From Rhodocollybia butyracea (Eukaryota > Basidiomycota > Agaricomycetes > Agaricales > Omphalotaceae): 64,000 nt of DNA. Where the stretch lies: assembly GCA_015501585.1 (NCBI GenBank), contig JADNRY010000142.1:62001-126000 (forward strand), given 5' to 3'. Both the position numbers and the translations under genes were made by a program. This document shows, one piece after another, positions 11,186-21,599 of the stretch (position 1 is the first letter of the stretch; each line of letters begins with the position of its first letter). The notes below the pieces were generated by a model. It had not been told where the DNA came from, did not search any database, and saw only the letters and a program-made list of their open reading frames with translations.

Positions 11186-12475
11186 CACAGCGGGCAAGGA
11201 CCGTGGCAGTTGATCTGCAACTGCGTTCAACGCAGTGGAAAGGTGTTGCCCCAGGCAGTGGCCGGCAAAGCATATAACCGGTTCTTTCATTCAGTTCTTT
11301 CGTAATGTACCTCGTAATGTAAAGTTGGTCATGACCTCGCACATGGTCATCTCGTACATTGCATGACATCATAGCTAGCATTTGTAACGATGTAAATCAG
11401 TCTCCCACTCACGCACTTTGCCCTTGTACATGTTCTACTGCTGACATTCCCCAAGGGCAGCTGGCAGTCATTTTGTAAATGCTTGTGTGGTTACATGCTC
11501 TAATTTTTTCCAGCCCTGTAAACCAAGCTGGTAATTAATCCAAAATCAATTTGTAATTTGTTGCTGGCCACAAGCTGGCCATAGCCTAAGTTTGTTTGAG
11601 AAGTGCTATATGAGCCATATCCTCATGTCTTCCATGTTCAAAATATTCACTTATGATGGTGTTGCACCCATAATCTGGCTCACACTGCTACTACTACTAC
11701 GATACTACCGCATCAGTGGTGTCTTGAACATCGCATCTCTCAGGTATCTGTTTCAGGCATTTCTCAAAGATGCCAGGACTCAACGAGGACTAGCAAGTGG
11801 ACTGGAAGGGAGTTGGAAGGGAGTCCCACACAGGGATATTACTATACTTCCACCATATGTACTAGGACCACACTAATTTGCATGTACTGACATGTTTCCC
11901 ATTTTTGATGCTTACAGGATGCCTATGTACTAGTCAAAGTGTAGCCTAGGCTACTGTTACTGTGCCAATTAGTAGTAGAGGTTTTTATTCATATTAAATT
12001 ATTATCTATAATTTCTTTCAGGCTATTCTCAAGACGCTCAGTTGTTCATAAGATACTTGTGGTCACTGGTTACTTTCAACTTGAGGGTAGGTCTCTGTGT
12101 TCGTACACTTGACAATACTTAGCAGCCTGACAATGTCTTGCCAGCTAAGCATTGATCCCTTTAAAATGGTTCTGTATCTGAAGACCGGCATCATGCTGTA
12201 TTACATTTAACGTAGGAACTTTTTGATGTTTTCCTCGCTTCGTGTTGTGCCCTGAGGGACACCAGCAGTCCGCAAGGACAAGGGAACCTAGCCCTCGGAG
12301 AAAGGATATGAAGATCATAAAGGAGCACCCGTGGGCGCTCCGTATCGGAATTTACATTACATTACGACAACTCAATGGACCGGTTATATGCTTTGCCGGC
12401 CACTGCCTAGGGCAACACCGTTCCACTGCGTTAAACGCAGTTGCAAATCAACTGCCACGGTTCTTGCCCGCTGTG
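11186..12475. mobile_element. Non-autonomous DNA transposon with Plavaka-like terminal inverted repeats (1290 bp)
   Basis: Terminal inverted repeats of roughly 115 bp start CACAGCGGGCAAGGACCGTG at the left and read CACAGCGGGCAAGAACCGTG from the right end. A 3-bp target duplication TAA flanks both ends (11183-11185 and 12476-12478). The same repeats, with TSD TGA, bound the autonomous element at 28172-34310, so this is probably a deletion or composite relative mobilised in trans. The inside carries no transposase; a 94-codon open frame (11592-11876) has no family signature. The repeats contain nested short palindromes, including ACTGCGTTTAACGCAGT. Confidence 0.88.
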
Positions 12476-12478
12476 TAA

Positions 12479-14350
12479 TTTATTCAATCCGCAGAAAAAT
12501 AGGATCTAGCTGCCTTCCAGCCACAAAGACATACATGTTCAGTAAGCCGGAATGGCTATCGGTGATTCGGCACATCAAAATCACTGATGGCCATTATTGC
12601 AAATTCACATTGACTTCGCTGGCTGCTCCTCCACCTATTGACACACCTTATCCACTCAAAATAGATTTCTCCAGGACCCTCAGCATGTCCTCTATTGATC
12701 CCACTCTTCACTTTAGCTATGGAAAGACTGTAACCGTTTTATGGGTTTGGTTTATTTTCGGTATAAATTTATGTTCTTTAATTTTTGATTTCTTTCAAAT
12801 TTCTTTGATTTCTGTTTCACTTGATCACTATTTTGTCCTGCTTCCAATGAGTCTCACGATTCAACGGTTGATTGACGGTTGATGTGGTGCGTGTCGGTGC
12901 ACACCTGAATCATGACATTGATGCTGGCAACCTCCCCTGTCCTTGCTGATGGTTGTAGGTGAGAGATTTAGTAAGTATTTAGTCTTGCATGTTGCCTGCG
13001 CTGTTCTACAAAAGCCTTAGATTTGTGAACTTGAAGGCATTTCAATTTCTCTCAGACTATTTTCTTGTAACATAAATCAATTTATTATGTATGTACCGCA
13101 TGTACAATTCAGGCAGCGCGAGAGTGGCCTGTATAATTACCTGTAGGTACAGACATTATGGGACTTCTCTTTTCAAATCTTTCTATTCCATTAGCGAAGA
13201 TGGATCATGAATACTGTACTGCAAGCGAATGCAGAATAGTCAAGTTAAGTCCCCATTCATTATTCTATAATGAAGGATGAGTGAAGGATTAGCTCTGAAG
13301 AGTTGGGATCCATGTCTAATAGAGAGCCGTTGAGTAGGAGGACTCCAATGACAGTTCCCTTGGACTCAGATGTGAATCATCATTGAAATCGTGGCCCATT
13401 ATCATAGTGGGATGACTTCCAAAGTGGGTGTACAGTTGCGTAGTGCATGAGACTAGGATGGATATCCACATGTCCTGTGACTAGAAAAGGCAGCCAAGTG
13501 TCCAAGATAGGCGGGAGAGTGACAATTCCAACAGATTCCTATCCTATCCTGCCCCAAGCTGTCAATTTCCTGCTATCAGGATTCAGGTTCAAATACAACG
13601 TGAAATACAAGGGCAGGGATGGCAGGACCATAAAACGACACGAGATTCGAGAAACGAGAGAAGCCATGAGATGTGCTGGTAAAGCACTATCTGTCGTAGG
13701 TATCCGGCGCAGTGGGGACTCGGAGCCGTGAGGCTCCCTCAGGAGATTGGGGGTACAAGTGCTCTATTGCTCTATTGGTTGTTGTACTACTGGGCCTTCA
13801 TACATGGCCTTATATACTACAGTACAGGTACTCTACAAACCGGGTCTGTAAGTACTTAGTAAGTATCTAAGTAGATCAGTAAGCTACATCGGAACAGTAT
13901 CAGTTCCGGATTGATAGTTTAGTCACATAGATTCTTCAATTTTTCTTCAATGATCCAGTAGTGTACTCCAGAACATAAAAATCGGACCTCTCCAAGCGAG
14001 TGAAGGATTGAGAGGGGTGTATAACGAGGATGTGGAACACTACCAGCGTTAGAGTCAACCTGTGTACAGGCGGCAACGCGGAGGATTCATCTTACGCCGC
14101 TACTAGAAGCCGCGGCACAGCGTTGGGAGATGAATAGGCGGGAATGTGAGGAACTAAGATGACTCGTAGGAAAGAGCGGATGTGATGAGAAAGATCATCC
14201 ACATCAACTGTCGTGCATGACCGGTGAGAGTTGGACGCAGGATGTTTCAATGAGATGACTGTAAATACCGCGTGCTGAAAAGCACTGCGGCGCATCCTCA
14301 CACTTATCCTTGTCCCACAAGTCTGTTCTTCATCAAATCATAAGTTTGAG
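12479..14350. other. Intergenic stretch, no supported gene
   Basis: AT-rich, with several short open frames (12331-12882 plus begins inside the preceding element; 13447-13731 plus; 14092-14301 minus) but no recognisable domain, consistent splice structure or repeat partner that I could see. Ends at the target duplication of the hAT-like MITE. Confidence 0.5.
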
Positions 14351-14596
14351 AGTGGGAGTAGGACTCTGCACCGGAACCGTATTTACGGAAAATACGGCCG
14401 GTTTATACGGTTATGGAACCCTACCGTATAGGCACCTCAAGCCTCTTGATATGGCACAGCGTACGGTACGGTAGATAGCCGTATTGGCCGTATATTGACG
14501 GTCGTTGCGGCCGTAAATACGGTATACCAGATACACTGAGCAAAATAGATAGCCTGGCCTGGAAAAATAATGTATTTCATTTGTTCAAGTTAACTA

Positions 14597-14771
14597 TGTA
14601 GAAGTCAACTACGCTCAGTTGAATGGAAACCAACTGAGGTGGCTTGAAGACGCCGTCGAACGTGATATAGTAGGTACTGTACAGTTATCAGTAAGCACGG
14701 CGTATATCAAAAAGGATATGTCAAAGCGGGGAATACTGTCCCGATAGAGCGTACGAAGTGATACTCCAACA
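14597..14771 (-). repeat. 3' LTR of the nested copia element
   Basis: 175 bp, starting TGTAGAAGTC and ending CTCCAACA on the plus strand; 174 of 175 positions equal the partner at 19261-19435. Confidence 0.95.
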
Positions 14772-14780
14772 CCCCCCCTA
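14772..14780 (-). other. Polypurine tract of the nested copia element
   Basis: On the minus strand TAGGGGGGG abuts the 3' LTR, the expected plus-strand primer position. Confidence 0.8.
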
Positions 14781-17700
14781 CTTCGTACGATCTAGTCGAA
14801 GTTGTGCAACCAATTTTGCGTGCATCGTGCCGTTCAACGCCTTCGTGAACAAGTCGGCGACGTTCTCTCCTGAACGGATCCTCTTCACCTTAACCTCTCC
14901 ACTGGCGACTTTCTCCTTGATGTAGTGGTGTCGCATCTCGATGTGTTTTACCAGTGCGTGTCGTTTCGAGTCCTCCGTGAGGCATATCGACCCGAAGTTG
15001 TCCCCTAGTAGTTCGATGGCGCCCTTCTGTCCGAGGTCCACCTCCGATAGGAAGGATGTCAGCCATACCGCCTGCTGCGTCGCCCTCGATAGCCCAATAT
15101 ATTCAGATTCCGTCGTTGATAAAGCTACTGTCGCTTGGCGCTTTGAACTCCACGATACGGGCGAGCCCGCCATAAAGAAAACATACCCGGATGTCGAGCG
15201 GTATGTGTCCCGGCATCCACCGTGGTCAGAGTCCACATACGCGTATGGCTTCAGGGCCATCGTCGGTACTGCTATGTTGTCTGTCGGGCATTCGTAAACA
15301 ATGTCGTAGTCGAGTGTTGTGAGGATGTATCCCGCCATCCACACTACGCATTCCCAGTGCTGGCGTCCGGGGTTGAGCTGGTAACGTGCCAGTAATCCAG
15401 TTGCGAAAGCCATGTCAGGCCTTGTACACACCTGACCCCACATGGCTGACCCGACAAAGGGCCTATACGGTTTGTCTTCCATGAACTTGCGCTCTTCCTC
15501 TGGCAATGGAGATGGTGATTCGGTCAGTTTGACGTTTGGCGGTAGCGGTGTGTTGCGCCGTCTGACATTGTCAAGGTTGAAGTGTTCCAGCATACGTTGG
15601 AAGTATGCCTTCTGAGATATGGTGATCGCCTTTGTTACTGGGTTCTGTTTTATAGTCATCCCGAGTAGGACTTCGGTCAAGACCTCATTTGCCTCCCACC
15701 GCTTTCCCAGATCCTCGACTGCTCTCGCTCTACCATCCATTGTTGAGGAACCGCCGCAGACGTCGTCGCCGTATGTGCTGGTAATGGTGTACTCTTCCCC
15801 ATCCCGGCGATACCGTATACACGGGTCTGCTCTGGAGGCTATATATCCATCAGCCTTGTATCCTGCGGCAAGTGTCCTTTGCCAATCATGGCTTCCCTGC
15901 ATCGTCCCGTATATCGATTTCTTCAATTTACACACGAGGTGCTCTGTCCCTGGTTTGATAAAGCCTTCCGGCTGTTTCATGTAAACATCATGTGCAATAG
16001 GACTGTTGAGGAATGCTGCCGTGAAGTCTACTTGGAAGATCGATAGTTTCAGTACCGCCATAATTGCCAGCACCAGTCGGACAGATTCCATACGTGCCAC
16101 CCCACCGTAGGTTTTATCGTAGTCTTGTCCCTGGATCTGGGTGTACCCCTGCGCAACGTATCGGGCCTTCCGCTTCAGTAGATTCCCTTCCGCATCGAAC
16201 TTAATCGCGTAGGTCCATCTTCCACCTGTCAGGTTTGCATGCGGTGGGAGTGGTACTAGTTCCCAGCAGCCCTTTTCAAGGAGCGTGTTGTACTCCTTTT
16301 CCATCGGGGTTGTCCACAAGTCTGGCCGTTTCATTGCCTGATTGTATGATTGTGGGACCCATAGATCGCCCGATGTGGCGGCGAACCCATATGGTATCTG
16401 TGAGACTAGTGCTAGGGCCGACGTCCATGCTTCACCTTCCTCTCGGGCATCCTCCTCCCGCTGGCTGTACTCCTCGCTCTCCATGAAGCGGCGCGATGGT
16501 ATGTGTCCGCGGGCGCTGCGTCTGGGCTCATCTGCTGGTATTGGCATTACTGGTGGGTCTGGTACTGCGTCCGTTTCGCGCGTTTCAGGGTCATCTCTAT
16601 GTGGAATAGGGTCGGGCATCTGTGCCGGTACGTTAGGTGCGGAGTTATCTGCCTGTCTGATAGGCTCAGGGTTGCTCTGGATTGGCTGTTCCTCTGAACC
16701 ACCATCTTCTGGCAATTTTGGCTGCCTGGTACGGTGCGGTTCTCCCTCCTCAAAGGTCACGTCATGCGACTCCTCAATTGTTTTTGTCTCCGGTACCCAT
16801 ATTCTATACCCCCGTCTCCCATATATCCCAGGAGTTTGCCTTTTACCGCCTGTCTGCCCAGCTTGCCATCTGTTCTCCTCCTCGGCAGTGTTGCCCAGCA
16901 ATCGCAGCCAAACGGCCTCAGGTGTGCGATGTCCTGGCGTTTCTGCGTCCACGCCTCAATAGGTACCAAGTCGGGGTAGTGTGCGGATGGGACGAAGTTA
17001 TTGACGTAGATAAATGTTGACGACACCTCTCCCCAGAAGGAATATGCCAATCCAGCATCTTCAATCATGGTACGTGTTCCCTCCATTACTGTTCGAAACG
17101 CTCTCTCAGCTGTTCCATTAGCGGCTGATGAGTCGTGTGGAACTTTCTCGATGACTATCCCGTTCTCGGCGCAGTATTCATCCACCAGGCCATTGTTGAG
17201 CTCTCCACCGCCATCTATCCGGATGGTTTTTTAGCTTCTTCCCCGTCTGCTTCTCCGCCATTGTATGGTACTGGTGAAGCCTCTTTACTCCCGTCTCTTT
17301 CCTTTTATCGGACAAGTAGAATGGTACTCGGAATGATGACTTCCCGTCGGTGCACAGCAGCATGTAGCTCGCTCCACCTTTTGTCTGCGTTCTTGCTGGA
17401 CCGAACAGGTCAATATGCACTCTCTCCAATACCTCCGTTTCGTGTGTGAGCACTTCATTGAACGGGTGTCTGGTAGCTTTGCCGTAGATGCAGTCTTCGG
17501 ACATCCCTCGTATTTCGCGGTTGGATATGTTCAGACCGTCAACCAACTTGCGGTTAGCCATGCGGAGTATTCGGCGGATAGATACATGGCCTAGCCTCCT
17601 GTGCCAGGTCAGTATGTCTACTGGTCTGTCCCGCGATCTCGAGTAGTTCGCTAATGTTGGGCCTGATTCTAGGACCTCCACCTTATACATTTTGTCTCGG

Positions 17701-19272
17701 CCGTACCCCTGCATCGCTATCTCGCTGGTTGGAGACCTCACCGTCATGACTCCTTTTCCCCACTCGCCACGCATACCTTGGCGGTCTAGGGTCGGTATCG
17801 ATATCAGGTTGTGCCCGAACGATGGTGTGTGTCTCACTGCCTGGAGTTTTATTACCCGCTCATTCCCGTCTACGCGTGTCACAAATTGCACGGTTCCGAT
17901 GCCCATGATTTGGAATTTTCCCGCCTCGCCTGATATTGCGCTGCTACCTGCTTTGCCCTCCACCTCGGCGTACTCGGTGAAGTCGGATTTCTGCACCCAA
18001 CAGTGCTCTGATGCTCCCGAGTCTAGGAACGTTTGTACCACTGGTGCTGAGGGTGAATACAGAGATGTATTGCCATGGCAAGCAGTGCGGTCTTTAGTTT
18101 CAACGGTGGGATATCTATGTACGTCTACATCTACGTCCTTTCCTCCTACCTCCCGCTGAGCTGAGTTCCCTAGAACGGGATCGTTTTGTCTACCCTCAGC
18201 ATCAGCGTTTGGCATAGTACTCGTGACGGATGGAACATACTCAAGTGGCTGGGAACTTTTACGGACATCACATATGTTGCCATAGGTTCATTGGCGTCTT
18301 TGTCGTCGGTCTCGGCAGCGTTGGCTTTTGGCTCGTTCTTTCCCTTATAGGGTTGACCCTGCTTTGGTCCTTTTCCTTCCATGCCACCGCCCTTGGACCA
18401 GCATTTTCTCGCCATGTGTCCAGGTCTACCGCAGTTGTGGCAGGTAAAGGGTTGTTGGCTAGCAGGTCGGGGTGTCGAGGTTGTCAGAGTGTTCGTCGAT
18501 GTGTGCGCGGCCATGAGGGCTTTGACTCGTTTTGCGTCCCTTTCCGTGTCTTTTCTCTCCCCCTCCTTCTGCACCCAGATGGTATGGAGGTATGAGAACG
18601 CTTCTGCGCTCGATGTTCCTGGCATGTTCAACACGTAGAATGTCCACTCTGTCGGCATTGACGCGATCACGATGCGACGGAATTGTGCGTCGGGGATTGT
18701 CCCTCCAAGGTCATTGACCTTCTTCAGGAGGTTACGCATTTTCTTTTCGTGGTCTTCCATCGTTGTTTCAGATGGGTCAAATTTTTCGTTACAGAGAGCG
18801 GTATCTGCAAGGTGAATGCGTGCTTCATCGCGTTTTTCAAAGCGCTTGATGAGGTGTTGCCAAATTTCAGAGGCACGCTTAGTCTCGTCGATCCCAGTCC
18901 AACTGGGTCGGTGACATTCGCGATGATCATCCCAGCGACGAGTCTGTCGCGGGATTCCCATTCCTCGTAGCACGGTGTCGGGCTGTACAACAGTGTAGCA
19001 TGTACCTGTGGATAGATAGCCGTTGGGTATGTAGTTGGCTGTGGCCTAGGTATGGTACCATCAATATAGCCTGCTAGTCCTCTCGACTGTACAGTTAGGA
19101 GGATTTCCCGTTTGAACGGTCTCCAGTTTTCTTCGCCGGTGAGCTGTCTCTCGTCCGGGAGTCTAGATATATTCAGCGTGTTTCCAAACGACATTTTGGA
19201 GAATATTTTCGGTGCTGTTCTCTTTTTCTTCCTTTCAGTCAGAGCTCGAGTCTCATAATCTGTAGAAGTCAA
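14778..19272 (-). pseudogene. Gag-pol of the nested copia element, four frameshifts
   Basis: Polyprotein in pieces. Gag occupies about 18230-19195, with a zinc knuckle CHNCGRPGHMARKC (CX2CX4HX4C) near 18400-18440. Protease DSGASEH lies near 18010. The integrase zinc region WHRRLGH ends in MSEDCIYGK, where the first Cys of the usual CEDC pair is Ser; integrase core runs to about 16.8 kb with GTAERAFRTVME. Reverse transcriptase and RNase H fill 14778-16300, with catalytic TYGDD in place of the usual copia YVDD and RNase H blocks YVDSDHGG and STTESEY. Frame changes lie near 18895, 18265, 17228 (run of six T on plus) and 16800 (run of C on plus). The first in-frame ATG lies inside the LTR, so MSFGN near 19194 is a better start. 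Confidence 0.92.
19242..19260 (-). other. Primer-binding site, probably elongator Met-tRNA anticodon region
   Basis: The plus strand reads GAGCTCGAGTCTCATAATC directly against the LTR. GTCTCATAATC matches the anticodon-loop region (CAT) of eukaryotic elongator Met tRNA, so priming from an internal tRNA fragment, as known for some copia elements, is likely. Inference from a short match. Confidence 0.55.
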
Positions 19273-19435
19273 CTACGCTCAGTTGAATGGAAACCAACTG
19301 AGGTGGCTTGAAGGCGCCGTCGAACGTGATATAGTAGGTACTGTACAGTTATCAGTAAGCACGGCGTATATCAAAAAGGATATGTCAAAGCGGGGAATAC
19401 TGTCCCGATAGAGCGTACGAAGTGATACTCCAACA
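19261..19435 (-). repeat. 5' LTR of the nested copia element
   Basis: 175 bp, partner of 14597-14771 with one substitution. Should hold the element's promoter, firing leftward. Confidence 0.95.
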
Positions 19436-19874
19436 AACTAACTCTCAGGTTGTCATTCTTCAACTGTACATATCTCTTAATAAGTAGATGACAGTCACCT
19501 TGAGACGAGCCCGGACCGCCGGCATCTCCAGCACTTCTCATCAAGTCCCATTCCTGGTCATGTTCCCTATTGTGAGCAACAAATAATTAATTATACATAC
19601 ATGTGAGAGTATTCCCAGCTAGTATAGTCTCCGTCATAATCAAATAAGGACTGTCAGTCCACAATTTTGCTCTAGCTAGTACCGTATTCTGTATTGCCGT
19701 ATTACGGCCGTACTTTTACGGCTACCATACTGTCAGGCCCATGGAGCTCTAGTTTAAGGTACGGATACGGTTCAACCGTAAGCCGTATGACACCATAAAG
19801 TATACGGCCGTAGCCGTATTCGGTACGGTGCAGAGCCCTAAGTGGGAGACGGCCGTAAGAAATAGTGCAAATTC

Positions 19875-21599
19875 AGTACCCATAATTAGTACCTTAGGTA
19901 GATATGGAGGGACTTGAAAAATCTATATAATTGCAAAAAGAAAAGTCGACTAATACTTTCCTCATTAGGAAATTAAATCAAGTCGTTCCGTAGAAGCTCC
20001 TTCGCCGGTCTTTGCCTACCGTCCAATTTCCATCCTTCCTTCCTTACTGAAAGGCCACCCTTTCCTCAAATAAATCGGGAACTTGCCAGATATGATGTGT
20101 GTTCACAAGCGAATGGGATGGCTGTGAACAGAAAGTGAGCAGAACTGAAGAGGTGCAGTGGAGGGATCAGTAGAGATGCAGGAATCAGGGCAAACGAGAG
20201 AGACAGGGAGGAATTGGGAAGGAATGGAAGATTTCTTAGTAGAAGAAATATCGTTTCGGAAACAAAGGTTTTTTGGCATTTGTTGGCCTTGTACGGCCGT
20301 AATTTACATGCCCGTCATCACCGTTGCCGGCCATGACAATGTTCAAGCTCGGGTTACCGTCTTTAGCAACCGAGGATATGTAAATCTGTCCTCGGGTTAC
20401 TTTACTTTATCTATTCTTTTTAATCCCAATCCCAATTCCAATCCCAACTTCGCCACTACTGGATCCAACACTGTATCATCCTACCCCGACTGCCCATTCC
20501 ACATTCCCCATTTCCCAGTGCACTCTTGTCTAGCCGTCTAGGCTACGGCGCTTATAGATCCGACAAAAAACCCGTTATCGGATTCCAGGCCTGCTATGCC
20601 ATTTCACGGTGTAGGAAGTGTGCTGCCCCCGATTCCGCGATGTGCAGTCGCGAGAGCCCCGAGACCAATGTCTGGATCGGGATTGGGATCGGTTGCAGGT
20701 GTGGGTGCGGGATTGAGGTTGGGCTTGTTGAAGCCAGATGATGGTTGGGGTGCAACTGACACAGCGATCAGGGCTGAAGCGAAGGAAACAGGCGCTAGAG
20801 CCACAGTGGTAGGGGCAGCTGAGACAGACCATCGGAGATACAGCATTGGATTACTGGGTGAGATGGGTCTACCTTTCCATGAGGACTTGTCCTTTTGTAG
20901 CCATCCACTATGCGGCCACGTAGAAACCAGGTGGAATTCACCAGAATAAGACTGTATGTTCACATGTGTGTTGATTCTTCAGACAATGGAAATTGTTGGA
21001 GAAAAGCAAAAGTATTCGAAGTAAGTACTGGAACGATCCCTAGATCTACGCTCTTGCATCCCATTCCTTGCATCAAAGCAGTGAGTGAAAAGACACTTAA
21101 CATCCCATAACTTCCAGTCTCCTCCAGCTCCTATTGTTGATACCTGACCCATGAAATCCTGTATTTCATTCCCCTTGCTCAACAGGGAAACTGCATGCTT
21201 CTTGAATACACTGTCATTTTTTTTTACCTACGAAGATCAAGCTAGCTGGTGATCCTCTTCCCCTTTCGCACGACTTGATCTCCTTGATGCACGTCCGATC
21301 CAAGCTGATGTATATTGAGGCGTGAGGGGGGAGCGGGAAAAAGTGTCTCTATTGTCCATTCTTCACCAGGTGGGCAGCAGGGTTTCCATCGATCACTGAG
21401 GTCATGTATTATCAATGAAATTATTACCGTTGAGAAGAACAACTTACATTCTGGATAAGCACAACTACTTTTGACCATCTGTAACACGAGGAAGGGCGCT
21501 ACCCGTGTCGACCCACTAAATACATCTAATTCCTCCTGGCTTGTAGGCGATGAAAGGTGGGGGCGAGGACGTCGGGCCAACTTATGGTCCTGGAGGGGT
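19875..21599. repeat. R repeat, copy 1
   Basis: Related to copies 2 (21600-23460) and 3 (45005-46864). The first about 730 bp are clearly diverged from copy 2, while about 20607-21597 is almost identical to 22461-23451 (only a few substitutions and one homopolymer change seen). Open frames occur on both strands but shift between copies; I recognise no protein family, so I call it a repeat of unknown nature. Confidence 0.85.

Larger units (their letters stand above)
14597..19435 (-). mobile_element. Ty1/copia LTR retrotransposon (4839 bp), minus orientation, nested in the MITE
   Basis: Two 175-bp LTRs (14597-14771 and 19261-19435), each TG...CA, differ at one base (14650 A, 19314 G). The 5-bp target duplication AACTA lies at 14592-14596 and 19436-19440. 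Internally: tRNA-type primer site next to the right LTR, gag with a CCHC knuckle, protease, integrase, then reverse transcriptase and RNase H (copia order), and a polypurine tract next to the left LTR. The low LTR divergence means a recent insertion, yet the coding region is broken by four frameshifts. Confidence 0.96.
14359..19840. mobile_element. hAT-like MITE, split by a nested copia element
   Basis: Ends form an inverted repeat, TAGGACTCTGCACCG at the left and TAGGGCTCTGCACCG read inward from the right. An exact 8-bp direct repeat AGTGGGAG flanks it (14351-14358 and 19841-19848), the length expected for hAT transposition. Subtracting the copia insertion and its 5-bp duplication leaves about 638 bp without coding capacity. 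Both arms are rich in TACGG/CCGTA motifs (TACGGCCGTA palindromes), which gives the arms strong self-complementarity. Confidence 0.85.

Noticed and set aside
14092..14301. Small minus-strand gene upstream of the hAT-like MITE
   Set aside because: No homologous copy, domain or splice evidence; length is within chance expectation.
15619..17449. Long plus-strand open frames opposite the nested copia pol (for example 16342-16962, 15619-15984)
   Set aside because: Antisense to well-conserved reverse transcriptase and integrase frames; composition explains them.
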